A stretch of DNA of 64,000 nt from Sporobacter termitidis DSM 10068 (GCF_900130065.1 NZ_FQXV01000017.1:1-64000); one strand, 5' to 3'. Shown: positions 34,035 to 43,893, counted from the stretch's first letter. Translations and numbers: made by a program. The notes: generated from the sequence alone by a model not told the origin.

Positions 34035-34562
34035 ATGACGGACAGAGCATTATGGGAAAAGGCAGTTCGGTTTCATGGGCATGAGTGCCCGGGGCTGGCC
34101 ATCGGCGTGCGCGCGGCGGTGCTCGCCCTGGAGGCCCTGAAAACAGGCGCGTCCGAGGACGAGGAGCTCGTCTGCGTGACGGAAAACGACGCCTGCGGCG
34201 TGGACGGCGTCCAGGTGCTGACGGGCTGCACATTCGGAAAAGGCAATCTTGTCTACCGCGGCACGGGAAAGCAGGCGTTCAGCTTCTTTAACCGCAAAAG
34301 CGGCAAAAAAATACGGCTTTATCTGAAGCCGTTTCAAGGCCAGATGAGCCGCCCCGAGCGCCAGGAGTACATCCTGGACGCGCCCGCGGATGAAATATTT
34401 TCAATTGGCGAGCCGGCCTTCGAGCCGCCGGAAATGGCGCGGCACTTTGCTACAGTCACCTGTCAGGTCTGCGGCGAGGGGGCGCCGGAGCATAAGATTC
34501 GTCTTCAGGAAGGCAAAACGGTCTGCCTCGATTGCTTCAAGCCTTACGACCGGGGACTGTGA
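34035..34562 (+). CDS. FmdE-like protein with zinc ribbon
   Basis: A 175-residue protein named after formylmethanofuran dehydrogenase subunit E. It has AVRFHGHECPGLAIGVRAA (H and C metal ligands), CVTENDACGVDGVQVLTGCTFGKGNLVYRGTGKQAFSFFNR, and a C-terminal zinc ribbon (CQVCGEGAPEHK...CLDCF). In bacteria FmdE proteins accompany molybdenum or tungsten enzymes and DUF134/NifX genes; the biochemical role is unclear. It follows the NifX-like gene by 28 bases in the same operon. Confidence 0.9.
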   Translation: MTDRALWEKAVRFHGHECPGLAIGVRAAVLALEALKTGASEDEELVCVTENDACGVDGVQVLTGCTFGKGNLVYRGTGKQAFSFFNRKSGKKIRLYLKPFQGQMSRPERQEYILDAPADEIFSIGEPAFEPPEMARHFATVTCQVCGEGAPEHKIRLQEGKTVCLDCFKPYDRGL

Positions 34563-34576
34563 GAGGAGGGACGCTT

Positions 34577-34789
34577 GTGTACGAGAATTTAAGCGCCGCC
34601 CAGCTGCGCGAAAAGCTGAAGGAGCAGCAGGAGCTGTTTGAGGAGGTCACGGAAGAGCGCATGATCATCCTTGGCCAGGGGAACATTCATTTGCCCGGTT
34701 CAACCGTGGTGAAATACCAGAACGAACTAAAGGAGATTCAGGAGAACATCGAGCTTTTGGAGAGCCTTATCAAAGAGGCAAAGGACTGA
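34577..34789 (+). CDS. Small coiled-coil protein in the FmdE operon
   Basis: The GTG at 34577 follows GAGGAGGG; 70 residues (MYENLSAAQLREKLKEQQELFEEVTEERMIILGQGNIHLPGSTVVKYQNELKEIQENIELLESLIKEAKD). Two helices that would form a hairpin coiled coil are joined by GNIHLPGSTV. No named family is recognised. It begins 14 bases after the FmdE stop, so it is likely the last gene of the operon. Confidence 0.65.
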   Translation: MYENLSAAQLREKLKEQQELFEEVTEERMIILGQGNIHLPGSTVVKYQNELKEIQENIELLESLIKEAKD

Positions 34790-34863
34790 ACGGCGCTTGA
34801 CGCGCATCGGCATACGTACAATACAGGCCCGTGGGGCGGCGTGACCGCTCCCGCGGGCCTTTG

Positions 34864-35742
34864 TCATGCTCTGCTTTTCATGCAGAGCTCCATGAATTTC
34901 CGCATCGGGACGGTCAGAAACTTATTCTTATGATAGACAATTTTAAAGGTGCGCCGGAATTGCAGCGCTTTTACCGGCAGCGCGCAGAGCAGGCCGGAGG
35001 CGGCATCCCGCGCGACGGCCCTCGCCGATATCACCGAGACGCCGAGGCCCGCCGCCACGGCCGCACGGATGGTGTCGGCGTTGTTGCAGGTCCAGGCCTC
35101 CCGCCAGGACAGCCCGTTTAACGCCATCGTGTCCTCAAAGGTCTTGCGCGTACCGCTGCCCTTTTCCCGCACGATAAAATCTTCCTTCTCCAGTTCCTCC
35201 GGCATGACGGCCGAAAGGCCGGCAAACCGGTGCGTCCTGGCGCAGACAAGCGTCAGCTCGTCGTCCATCAGCGGGTGGACGACGATATCCGGCGACACGG
35301 TGTCCCCCTCCACGATCCCAAAATCCAGCTGGTCCGTCATGATCAGGTGCTCGATCTGCCGCGTGTTGTCCTCCACCACCCGCACCGCTGTCCGCCTGTT
35401 TTCCTCCTTGAAGGCGGAAACGAGCCGCGGCAGCACATACGCCCCGACGGTGACGCTGGCGCCGAGCCTGATCGTGCCGCTTTCCCGGAGCAGCTTCATG
35501 TCCTTTTCTACGTCGTCGTTCATCCGGAGCATATGACGGGCGTAGCCGAGCAGCTTTTCGCCGGCCTCGGTCAGGTAGAGCTTTCTGGACAGCCGCTCAA
35601 AGAGGCGGACCTCATAATTTTTTTCAAGCTCGGCGATCGCCTGGCTGACCGCCGGCTGCGACATGAAAAGGCTTTCGGCGGCCGCCGTCATATTCATGGC
35701 GTCGCAGACGGCGACGAATATCTGATAATGCCGTAAGGTCAA
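34864..35742 (-). CDS. LysR-family regulator of the YeiH-like gene
   Basis: A 292-residue CysB/CysL-type LysR protein: MTLRHYQIFVAVCDAMNMTAAAESLFMSQPAVSQAIAELEKNYEVRLFERLSRKLYLTEAGEKLL (HTH), then GTIRLGASVTVGAYVLPRLV and GSGTRKTFEDTMALNGL of the effector domain. It is divergent from a YeiH-type transporter; LysR-yeiH pairs are a well-known arrangement. The shared gap of about 90 bases contains dyads with T-N11-A spacing, so direct control is likely. Confidence 0.93.
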   Translation of the reverse strand: MTLRHYQIFVAVCDAMNMTAAAESLFMSQPAVSQAIAELEKNYEVRLFERLSRKLYLTEAGEKLLGYARHMLRMNDDVEKDMKLLRESGTIRLGASVTVGAYVLPRLVSAFKEENRRTAVRVVEDNTRQIEHLIMTDQLDFGIVEGDTVSPDIVVHPLMDDELTLVCARTHRFAGLSAVMPEELEKEDFIVREKGSGTRKTFEDTMALNGLSWREAWTCNNADTIRAAVAAGLGVSVISARAVARDAASGLLCALPVKALQFRRTFKIVYHKNKFLTVPMRKFMELCMKSRA

Positions 35743-35763
35743 GTCCCCATCTCCTGCATTAGT

Positions 35764-35810
35764 AATACTTATTATAACGATAAGATAATAGTATTTTACT
35801 TATTATAAGT
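35764..35810. promoter_or_regulatory. LysR operator region
   Basis: AATACTTATTAT/ATAATAGTATT form an imperfect inverted repeat (35764-35795), and ACTTAT-T-ATAAGT is a perfect dyad (35798-35810). Both fit LysR boxes in the gap between lysR and the yeiH-like gene. Confidence 0.6.
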
Positions 35811-35834
35811 CAAGTCATATACTGGCCGCAGGAG

Positions 35835-36836
35835 ATGAAAGCAATGAAAGCGTTGGCAAAAAAGCTCCCGGGAATCGTTCTGGCCGGTATCATCGCCGTG
35901 CCCGCCTGGCTGATCGGGTCCGCGGTGCCGGTAATCGGCAGCCCTGTGCTGGGCATCCTGTTCGGCATGATACTGGCGTTCTGGCGGCGGCCGGATATCT
36001 TTAACGACGGCATCAGCTTCACGTCGAAAAAGCTGTTGCAGTATTCCATCATCCTGCTGGGCTTCAGTATGAACCTGTTCAGCGTCTTCAGGGCCGGCGC
36101 CCAGACGCTGGCGCTGATGGCCTTTACGCTGACAGCGGCATTTGTCACGGCGTATCTGGCGGGGAAATGGCTGAAGCTCGACGGCAACACGAAAACGCTG
36201 ATCGGCGTGGGCACCGCCATCTGCGGCGGCTCGGCCATCGCCGCCACGGCGCCGGTTATCAAGGCGGACGACGAGGAGGTGGCTCACGCCATATCGACCA
36301 TCTTTCTTTTCAATGTCATCGCCGCCTTTCTCTTCCCGCTGCTCGGCCATGTCTTTCGGATGAGCGACGTCAATTTCGGGCTCTGGGCGGGGACCGCCGT
36401 CAACGACACCTCGTCCGTCATCGCCGCCGGGTATACCTACAGCGCGGCGGCAGGCGATCTGGCCGTCATCGTCAAGCTGACGCGGACCCTGATGATCGTA
36501 CCTGTGACGCTGGTGCTGGCGGTACATACCTCCCGGAAGACGGCCTCCGGCGGGGACCGCGCGTACAGCCTCCGAAAGATATTCCCCTGGTTTGTGCTGG
36601 GTTTTCTGGCCACGTCCGTCGTCAGCACCTTCGTGCCGCTGCCCCCGGCAATCTATTCGGGCCTGTCGGCGGCGGGCAGATTCGCCATCGTCATGGCGAT
36701 GGCAGCCATCGGGCTGAACACCCACGTGGTAAAGCTCGTCAAAAGCGGCGGAAAGCCGATCCTTCTCGGCTTTGTCTGCTGGGTCGTGCTGGCCGCGGCC
36801 TCCCTCGCCGTGCAGTATCTGATCCTGAAGGTATAG
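35835..36836 (+). CDS. YeiH/UPF0324-family membrane transporter
   Basis: The 333-residue protein has nine or ten membrane helices, with IVLAGIIAVPAWLIGS, LGILFGMILAFWRRP, LLQYSIILLGFSMNL, GVGTAICGGSAIAATAPVIKA (the family signature), and VNFGLWAGTAVNDTSSVIAAGYTYS. YeiH proteins are putative sulfate or sulfonate exporters, regulated by a divergent LysR protein as here. Start is ATG 35835 or 35844; the second is better spaced from AGGAG. A 30-bp palindrome follows. Confidence 0.92.
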   Translation: MKAMKALAKKLPGIVLAGIIAVPAWLIGSAVPVIGSPVLGILFGMILAFWRRPDIFNDGISFTSKKLLQYSIILLGFSMNLFSVFRAGAQTLALMAFTLTAAFVTAYLAGKWLKLDGNTKTLIGVGTAICGGSAIAATAPVIKADDEEVAHAISTIFLFNVIAAFLFPLLGHVFRMSDVNFGLWAGTAVNDTSSVIAAGYTYSAAAGDLAVIVKLTRTLMIVPVTLVLAVHTSRKTASGGDRAYSLRKIFPWFVLGFLATSVVSTFVPLPPAIYSGLSAAGRFAIVMAMAAIGLNTHVVKLVKSGGKPILLGFVCWVVLAAASLAVQYLILKV

Positions 36837-36871
36837 TTCCTGCCGGAAGATGTGCTTTGCGGAGCTTTTTC

Positions 36872-36901
36872 ATCGGTCTGTTGTTTAAACAACAGACCGA
36901 T
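36872..36901. terminator. Perfect 30-bp palindrome, likely terminator
   Basis: ATCGGTCTGTTGTTT and its exact reverse complement meet without a loop and are followed by TTATC. It ends the yeiH-like transcript. Confidence 0.65.
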
Positions 36902-36981
36902 TTATCATACTAAGCTATAATCAAAGTATAAGGAGCGGGGCACGAGGGCCCCACCGGCTATAAGGAATCGGAGGTGCGGCT

Positions 36982-37209
36982 GTGGAAAAGACAATACGTC
37001 TCTCATCGTCAATACACGACATTTGCAGCGAATATCCGGAGGTCAAGCAGATCATGCAGGATCTGGGCTTTAAGGACATCACGCTGCCGGGCATGCTGAA
37101 CACCGCCGGACGGTTTATGACGCTGCCGAAGGGCGCCGCCATGAAGGGCATCAGCCTGGACCGCGTCCGGGAGGAATTCAAAAAACACGGCTTTACGGTA
37201 CAGGAATAA
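36982..37209 (+). CDS. DUF1858-domain protein
   Basis: GTG start after GGAGGTG; 75 residues. IHDICSEYPEVKQIMQDLGFKDITLPGMLNTAGRFMTLPKGAAMKGISLDRVREEFKKHGF is the DUF1858 (ScdA N-terminal-like) motif. In Staphylococcus ScdA this domain precedes the di-iron repair hemerythrin domain. Here it is a separate gene 17 bases before a DUF438-hemerythrin protein, so the two probably work together in iron-cluster repair or NO/oxygen defence. Confidence 0.88.
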   Translation: MEKTIRLSSSIHDICSEYPEVKQIMQDLGFKDITLPGMLNTAGRFMTLPKGAAMKGISLDRVREEFKKHGFTVQE

Positions 37210-37226
37210 TGTGAGGAGGGTCAGCG

Positions 37227-38456
37227 ATGAGCGAAGTCATTAACAACAGGGAATACCGGCAAAAGGTGCTCAAGGAGATCATCCTCGAGCTGCACGGCGG
37301 CAAGTCCGTCGAAGAGGTCAAGGCGCGGTTCGAGGAGCTCATTCGCGGCGTATCGGCTGCCGAGATCGCCGAAATGGAACAGGCCCTGATCCGCGAGGGC
37401 ATGGAAGTGCGGGAGATCCAAAATCTGTGCGACGTCCACGCGGCGGTGTTCAAGGGCTCCATTGAGGAGATACATCGGGAAAATAAGCCGGAGGAAACGC
37501 CCGGCCATCCGGTGCACACATTTAAGCTTGAAAACAGGGCCATCGAAAAGCTCATCCGCGAAACGATTACGCCGCTGCTCGCCAGGCTTAAAGCCGGCGG
37601 GGACGGGGAGAGCACGGCGGCGCTGGCCTCGGCGCTGGAGACGCTGTCCGCCGTTGACAGGCATTACGCCAGAAAGGAAAACCTGCTCTTTCCCTTCATG
37701 GAAAAGTACGGCATCACCGCGCCGCCAAAGGTCATGTGGGGCGTGGACGACGAGATCAGGGCCGCCCTGAAGGAGGCGTTGGCACTGGCCAAGGCCGGCC
37801 CGGGCGCCGCCCAGCAGGCCGCCGCCAAAGCGGAGGAAGCCGTCACCAAGGCGACCGAGATGATCTTCAAGGAGGAAAACATCCTGTTTCCCATGGTCCT
37901 GGAGACGCTGTCGGAGGACGAGTGGCTTCAGATCAGGGACGACAGCGCCGAGCTCGGCTTCTGCCTCGCCGAGCCGGGCAGCCAATGGAAACCCGCGAGG
38001 GAAAACGTGGAGGGCAAGCTGCAGTCTCAGGGTGAGGCGCCGTCCGGCGGCGGGTATATCCGCTTTGAGCCGGGGATTCTGTCGCCGGAGGAGATCAAAT
38101 GGATATTCAACACGCTGCCCGTGGACATCACCTTTGTCGATAAGGACGGCGCCGTCAAATACTTCTCGCAAGGCAAGGAGCGCGTCTTCGCGCGGCCCGC
38201 GTCGGTCATCGGCCGCCAGGTTGCCAATTGCCACCCGCCGGCCAGCATCCACATCGTTGAGAAAATTGTCGAGGACCTGAAAAGCGGGCAGAAGGAGCAT
38301 GAGGATTTCTGGATCAAGATGGGGGAGCAGCTCGTCTATATCCGGTACTTCGCGGTCCGCAATGACAAGGGCGAATTTCTTGGCATCATGGAGGTCACGC
38401 AGAATATAAAGCCGCTCCAGGACATCACCGGCGAGAAGCGGCTCATGTCGGAATAG
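37227..38456 (+). CDS. DUF438-hemerythrin-PAS protein
   Basis: The 409-residue protein has three parts: DUF438 (1-75, YRQKVLKEIILELHGGKSVEEVKARFEELI), a hemerythrin-like bundle (about 80-240; HAAVF, HPVHTFKLENRAIE, DRHYARKENLLFPFMEKYGI, KEENILFPMVLETL, with His and Glu ligands for a di-iron site) and a PAS domain (about 275-400; LPVDITFVDKDGAVKYFSQGKERVFARPASVIGRQVANCHPP). The PAS part resembles the NO-reactive cofactor-binding PAS of similar proteins. Likely a redox or NO-responsive iron protein. RBS GAGGAGGG. Confidence 0.9.
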   Translation: MSEVINNREYRQKVLKEIILELHGGKSVEEVKARFEELIRGVSAAEIAEMEQALIREGMEVREIQNLCDVHAAVFKGSIEEIHRENKPEETPGHPVHTFKLENRAIEKLIRETITPLLARLKAGGDGESTAALASALETLSAVDRHYARKENLLFPFMEKYGITAPPKVMWGVDDEIRAALKEALALAKAGPGAAQQAAAKAEEAVTKATEMIFKEENILFPMVLETLSEDEWLQIRDDSAELGFCLAEPGSQWKPARENVEGKLQSQGEAPSGGGYIRFEPGILSPEEIKWIFNTLPVDITFVDKDGAVKYFSQGKERVFARPASVIGRQVANCHPPASIHIVEKIVEDLKSGQKEHEDFWIKMGEQLVYIRYFAVRNDKGEFLGIMEVTQNIKPLQDITGEKRLMSE

Positions 38457-38467
38457 GAGGAACAAGG

Positions 38468-38809
38468 ATGAACGGACACATACTCAAAAATATCGACTTT
38501 GAAAAGGAACTGGAGCTTGGCGCGCTCGTGGATTACCAGCAGGGGCAGGTCGTCAGCAGGACGCTTGTCCAGAACGACGCCGTCAGCGTCACACTGTTTT
38601 CCTTCGACCAGGGCGAGGAGATCAGCGCCCACAAGTCCGACGGAGACGCGATGGTCACCGTTTTGGAGGGCACCGCCCGCATCACCATCGGCGGCACAGA
38701 GCATTCGGTCAAAGCGGGGCAGACCATCGTGATGCCGGCCGGGATTTCTCACGCCGTGGCTGCGGACGGAAAATTCAAAATGCTGCTCGTGGTCGTCTTC
38801 CCCCAATAA
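38468..38809 (+). CDS. Cupin-domain protein
   Basis: The 113-residue product is a single cupin barrel: FSFDQGEEISAHKSDGDAMVTVLEGTARITIGGTEHSVKAGQTIVMPAGISHAVAADGKFKMLLVVVFP. The usual H-x-H of motif 1 is H-KSD here and the second-motif H is in ISHAV, so metal binding may be altered. It follows the DUF438 gene by 11 bases with GGAGGAAC as ribosome binding site, placing it in the same iron/redox operon. Confidence 0.9.
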   Translation: MNGHILKNIDFEKELELGALVDYQQGQVVSRTLVQNDAVSVTLFSFDQGEEISAHKSDGDAMVTVLEGTARITIGGTEHSVKAGQTIVMPAGISHAVAADGKFKMLLVVVFPQ

Positions 38810-38820
38810 CGCGAGACTTC

Positions 38821-38853
38821 GGAGCCCCGCAGGCGTTCGGCCTGCGGGGCTCC
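38821..38853 (+). terminator. GC-rich hairpin ending the operon
   Basis: GGAGCCCCGCAGGC and GCCTGCGGGGCTCC, 14-bp arms. There is no immediate T-run, so termination may be Rho-assisted or imperfect. Confidence 0.6.
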
Positions 38854-39030
38854 CGCGCACTCAAAACGCTTTTGCCGGGAGATTGCCTATAGTTTTATAT
38901 ATTGAATATATGTTCAAAATAATAAAAATGTAATTATTATCATCAATTTTTGCCAATATGTTGCATTTACAACCGCCTTTTGACAGCGAATGGCATATTA
39001 TCCGTATATAGAGACTATGGAGGGGATCAT

Positions 39031-39444
39031 ATGAGAAATCTCGACTTACTCAGAAGGCAGCATGACGAAATCCTGGCGATCATCGGCGATATCGAGGGGC
39101 TCATCAGGAAAAACGATCCGGCAAAGACAGCCCCGGAGATGGCGCTGGCCGTCAATACGCTGTCGGGGAAGCTGAAAATGCATCTGCTGTCGGAGGACCA
39201 GCATCTTTACCCTGCGCTGATGGACAGCAGTGACCCGGCGCTGAAATCGACGGCGTCGGATTTCTACGCGGAGATGGGCCATCTGGCGGAGACGTTTGCA
39301 AAATTCGTCCAGGACTATAACGTCCCGGCCAAGATACTCCGGGATACCGGTAAATTCGCCGCCGACAGCAAAAAGGTATTCGATGCCGTGAAAAACAGGA
39401 TCAGCCGGGAAAGCAGCCGGCTGTATCCGCTGGCGGAAGGCTGA
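39031..39444 (+). CDS. Hemerythrin-domain protein
   Basis: The ATG at 39031 follows GGAGGGG; 137 residues. A four-helix bundle with RRQHDEILAIIGDIEGL, KMHLLSEDQHLYPALMDS and SSRLYPLAEG places His and Glu where hemerythrin iron ligands lie. It is a stand-alone oxygen- or NO-binding-type protein, adjacent to the DUF438-hemerythrin operon, which suggests a common stress response. The T-rich upstream stretch at 38880-38960 probably carries its promoter. Confidence 0.88.
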   Translation: MRNLDLLRRQHDEILAIIGDIEGLIRKNDPAKTAPEMALAVNTLSGKLKMHLLSEDQHLYPALMDSSDPALKSTASDFYAEMGHLAETFAKFVQDYNVPAKILRDTGKFAADSKKVFDAVKNRISRESSRLYPLAEG

Positions 39445-39560
39445 CCGGATGGTCCTGTCGGCGGAATTAACAGATATTTTATACAAATTGAATTTACAAC
39501 GCCGAACAAAATGAGTATCATTGAGATATCATAATAATGGCTTAAGGCAGATTCGAACGT

Positions 39561-40103
39561 ATGAAATGGCTGTCGCATCTGAAAACGATCAATCATCACA
39601 AGCGGCTCGTGATGCACTACTGCTTCAGGGTGGGGCTCTACCGCCAGGGGCTGACGCATGACCTGTCAAAGTATACCCCGGTGGAATTTATCGCTGGCGC
39701 GCGGTATTACCAGGGCTTTCAAAGCCCCAACAACATGGAGCGGAAGGTCCGGGGATACAGTGCCGCTTGGCTGCATCACAAGGGGCGCAACAAGCACCAT
39801 CTGGAATATTGGATCGATTACGCCTCTGGGGAGCCCTCCGGGCTCGCGGGCATGGAGATGCCGGTCCGGTATGTGGTGGAGATGTTCTGCGACAGGCTCG
39901 CCGCCAGCCGGACCTACCGCCGCGAGCAGTACCGCGACGGCGACCCCTACGACTACTACATGCGCTCCCGCGACGCCTACGTCATGCATCCGAACACCCG
40001 CGCGCTGCTGGAGCGGCTGCTTATCATGCTCCGGGATAAGGGGGAGGAGGAGACTCTCGCCTTTATCAGCCGCGAGGTCCTGCACCGCGCAAAGAGAGTT
40101 TAA
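39561..40103 (+). CDS. DUF5662-family protein
   Basis: The 180-residue protein (MKWLSHLKTINHHKRLVMHYCFRVGLYRQGLTHDLSKYTPVEFIAGARYYQG...) is DUF5662. It has conserved His/Asp positions (HH, H-CF, LTHDLSKY) and W-HHKGRNKHHLEYW, reminiscent of HD-type metal sites, though the fold is not established. Members are wrongly labelled catalase in some annotations. Many lie alone in clostridial genomes. Function unknown. Confidence 0.85.
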   Translation: MKWLSHLKTINHHKRLVMHYCFRVGLYRQGLTHDLSKYTPVEFIAGARYYQGFQSPNNMERKVRGYSAAWLHHKGRNKHHLEYWIDYASGEPSGLAGMEMPVRYVVEMFCDRLAASRTYRREQYRDGDPYDYYMRSRDAYVMHPNTRALLERLLIMLRDKGEEETLAFISREVLHRAKRV

Positions 40104-40113
40104 AAATTAAAAC

Positions 40114-40146
40114 AAAAAAAATCACGGTATGATACCGTGATTTTTC
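40114..40146. terminator. Bidirectional terminator
   Basis: AAAAAATCACGGTAT and TACCGTGATTTTT flank two bases. It serves the plus DUF5662 gene and the minus gap gene. Confidence 0.9.
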
Positions 40147-40176
40147 GTTATTCTATAAAGACCCGGAGCGGGCTTG

Positions 40177-41253
<1,077 letters not shown>

Positions 41254-41263
41254 TTAAATCTCA

Positions 41264-41325
41264 GATATTACAAACGTGTGATACGTTTGTAATATCATTA
41301 TAGTACGAATATTTTCTTTTGTAAA
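41264..41325 (-). promoter_or_regulatory. gap promoter with a 33-base dyad at +1
   Basis: On the minus strand TTTACA, 17 bases, TATAAT (41297-41302). Touching the -10 is a perfect inverted repeat with 14-bp arms (41264-41277 and 41283-41296; GATATTACAAACGT and its complement). It is placed to act as a repressor site or as a 5' mRNA stem-loop. Confidence 0.75.
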
Positions 41326-41562
41326 TAAGATTTTGAAAAATTTAACGACTTTTGGCATGTCTCTGTCGGGGAAAAGGGCTCTCTCGCCATTGATAAAAGG
41401 CGGCTGATATGCGAAAAACCTAACGATTGTTAAAATATCTGAGGCAAAATATATCGAATTTAGATTCAATATATTAATACGCGACCACACATCACGAAAA
41501 GACCGGGCCGAGGCGCAGAACAATCCGTTACAGCGCTACATAAATTATAAGAGAGAAAGGGA

Positions 41563-43788
41563 GTGATGCTTATGGCGGGCCTTATTATACCCGCTACAGG
41601 AACAACGTTTGTCTCCAGCGCGCTGCCCAATACCAACCTATCGGCGTCAGCCTTGATCGTCGTGGGGACGGACCCGGTCTACCTTGATTCCGTCGGTCTT
41701 CTGCAGTTCAGTAATATTTCCCTGCCGTCGGCGCCGGTTGACAGTGCCGCCCTGGTATTGTTTGTGCTATCCAAAACGGGAGCGAACCCGAGTCCGATCA
41801 TTGTCAACAGGGTGACAGCGCCATTCGATATTGCCAGCGTCACCTACAATACCCAGCCGCCCTATATAGCAACCTCTTCAACAGTAAACGTCACTGTCTG
41901 CGATGTATTGGAATACATCGCCATCGATATCACAGCACTGGTAAACGGTTGGATAACCGGCATGTTCCCCAATTATGGGATTGCCTTGACAAACCCCGAC
42001 GGCACGACGTCCGTTCAGTTTGCAGGCAACGGCGCCGGTGCCGGACGCGAGCCGCTGATTGTCGCTTATACCAACGAGCCGTCAGGTCCGACAGGGCCCA
42101 CAGGCCCCACCGGGCCTATGGGTGTACCAGGACCTATGGGCGTACCCGGCCCAATGGGCCCAATGGGCGTGCCCGGACCAATGGGTATCCCTGGACCGAC
42201 GGGAGCGACAGGAGCCGCCGGTGCCATGGGTGTGCCCGGCCCTATGGGTATCCCTGGACCGACGGGAGCGACAGGAGCCGCCGGCGCCATGGGTGTGCCC
42301 GGCCCTATGGGTTTGCCCGGACCGACGGGAGCGACAGGCCCCGCCGGCGCCATGGGCGTGCCCGGCCCGATGGGGTTACCCGGACCAACAGGAGCGACAG
42401 GGCCCGCGGGTACCGCGGGTGTGCCGGGCCCCACCGGCGACACCGGGCCCGCGGGTGCTGCGGGTGCGCCTGGCCCTACCGGTGATACCGGGCCCGCGGG
42501 TGCCGCGGGTGCGCCTGGTCCCACCGGCGATACTGGACCGGCAGGTGCCGCGGGTGCACCCGGCCCTACAGGTGATACCGGACCTACGGGGCCGACCGGT
42601 CCCACGGGCGACACCGGGCCTGCGGGAGTTCTCCCAGGCGAGCTTCTGTTCAACGTCATTGGCCCCACAGGCACGGCCACGGTCGGCCTTAACGAAAATT
42701 TAATTTTCCAGACCTCTACACTTGATATTATAGTGACGCCCGGTTCCGCCATCGTCACCATAGATGATCCTTCCGTCACCGGTCCAACCGGACCGGCAGG
42801 TGCGACCGGCCCGACGGGCGATACCGGCCCCGCTGGTGCGGCAGGTGCGACCGGTCCGACGGGCGATACCGGCCCCGCTGGTGCGGCAGGTGCGACCGGT
42901 CCGACGGGCGATACCGGCCCCGCTGGTGCGGCAGGTGCGACTGGTCCGACGGGCGACACCGGCCCCGCCGGTGCGGCAGGTGCGACTGGTCCGACGGGCG
43001 ACACCGGCCCCGCCGGTGCGGCAGGTGCGACTGGTCCGACCGGCGACACCGGACCCGCTGGTGCGGCAGGTGCGACCGGTCCGACGGGCGACACCGGACC
43101 TGCCGGTGCGGCAGGTGCGACCGGTCCGACGGGCGACACCGGCCCCGCTGGTGCGGCAGGTGCGACCGGTCCGACGGGCGATACCGGTCCCGCCGGCACA
43201 GCAGGTGCGACAGGGCCGACAGGGGACACCGGGCCCACGGGACCGATAGGACCGACAGGCGACACGGGACCCACCGGAGCCAGCGCGATTATCCCCTTTG
43301 CTTCGGGCACCCCCATTACCATGACAACGGTCCTTGGCGGATTGCTGAACACGTCCAGCGCCATCTCTTTTGGCTCTGGAGTCAGTGGAATCACGGTGAC
43401 CGGTGGAATCCTCGATGGCACAACCCTTACCAATGAAGCCTTTTCCGTCCCCAGGGACGGCACGATCACCTCGATGGCTGCCTTTTTCAGCACGACCGCG
43501 GCGCTGACACTCGTCGGCTCGACTGTAACAATTACGGCCCAGCTGTATGCGTCGCCTACGCCGGACAATACGTTTACGGCAGTACCGGGGGCGCTTGTAA
43601 CTCTGGCGCCGCCGTTTACCGGAGTCCTTGCTATCGGCACGATAAGCGACGGAACCACCACGGGCCTTGCCATCCCCGTGACGACGGGAACCCGCCTGCT
43701 GATGGTCTTCACCGCCACTGTCACGGCAGGTCTTGATATTGCCACCGCGATTGTCGGCTACGCCAGCGCCGGTCTCTCTATCGCCTGA
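41563..43788 (+). CDS. Collagen-like spore-surface (exosporium-type) protein
   Basis: The 741-residue protein has an N-terminal domain (about 1-165) with the DNRLRE-like pattern [12 protein letters not shown]...[13 protein letters not shown]...[25 protein letters not shown] first Gly-X-Y run (about 170-355, [19 protein letters not shown]) follows, then a 50-residue spacer ([20 protein letters not shown]), a second run with nine 15-residue [15 protein letters not shown] units, and a C-terminal globular domain of about 170 residues like BclA-type trimerisation domains. No signal peptide is present, as expected for exosporium proteins made in the mother cell. AGAAAGGGAGTGAT precedes the start; 41572 (ATG) is an alternative. 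Confidence 0.88.
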   Translation: MMLMAGLIIPATGTTFVSSALPNTNLSASALIVVGTDPVYLDSVGLLQFSNISLPSAPVDSAALVLFVLSKTGANPSPIIVNRVTAPFDIASVTYNTQPPYIATSSTVNVTVCDVLEYIAIDITALVNGWITGMFPNYGIALTNPDGTTSVQFAGNGAGAGREPLIVAYTNEPSGPTGPTGPTGPMGVPGPMGVPGPMGPMGVPGPMGIPGPTGATGAAGAMGVPGPMGIPGPTGATGAAGAMGVPGPMGLPGPTGATGPAGAMGVPGPMGLPGPTGATGPAGTAGVPGPTGDTGPAGAAGAPGPTGDTGPAGAAGAPGPTGDTGPAGAAGAPGPTGDTGPTGPTGPTGDTGPAGVLPGELLFNVIGPTGTATVGLNENLIFQTSTLDIIVTPGSAIVTIDDPSVTGPTGPAGATGPTGDTGPAGAAGATGPTGDTGPAGAAGATGPTGDTGPAGAAGATGPTGDTGPAGAAGATGPTGDTGPAGAAGATGPTGDTGPAGAAGATGPTGDTGPAGAAGATGPTGDTGPAGAAGATGPTGDTGPAGTAGATGPTGDTGPTGPIGPTGDTGPTGASAIIPFASGTPITMTTVLGGLLNTSSAISFGSGVSGITVTGGILDGTTLTNEAFSVPRDGTITSMAAFFSTTAALTLVGSTVTITAQLYASPTPDNTFTAVPGALVTLAPPFTGVLAIGTISDGTTTGLAIPVTTGTRLLMVFTATVTAGLDIATAIVGYASAGLSIA
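42799..43203 (+). repeat. Nine tandem 45-bp repeats
   Basis: Each unit encodes [15 protein letters not shown] (the last has GTA). Copies differ only in a few silent bases, so the array is young or homogenised and prone to length change. Confidence 0.92.
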
Positions 43789-43829
43789 GGCACTTAATTC
43801 CGGCATCGGCAGATAAACTCAAATAATAA

Positions 43830-43875
43830 ATCCCCCCAACCGTCTCCTGCTTGAAGCGGTTGGGGGGATTTTTTC
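43830..43875. terminator. Bidirectional terminator
   Basis: ATCCCCCCAACCG and CGGTTGGGGGGAT, 13-bp arms with TTTTTTC. It lies between the convergent collagen-like and MBL genes. Confidence 0.9.
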
Positions 43876-43893
43876 ATGCTTGTTCGGGGCGCA

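Noticed and set aside
42799-43203. CRISPR-like regular repeats
   Set aside because: The repeats are in-frame Gly-X-Y codons without unique spacers; no cas gene in the window.
42066-43745. 559-codon antisense frame through the collagen-like gene
   Set aside because: Mirror of the repeat array ([12 protein letters not shown]); no start signal and no independent support.
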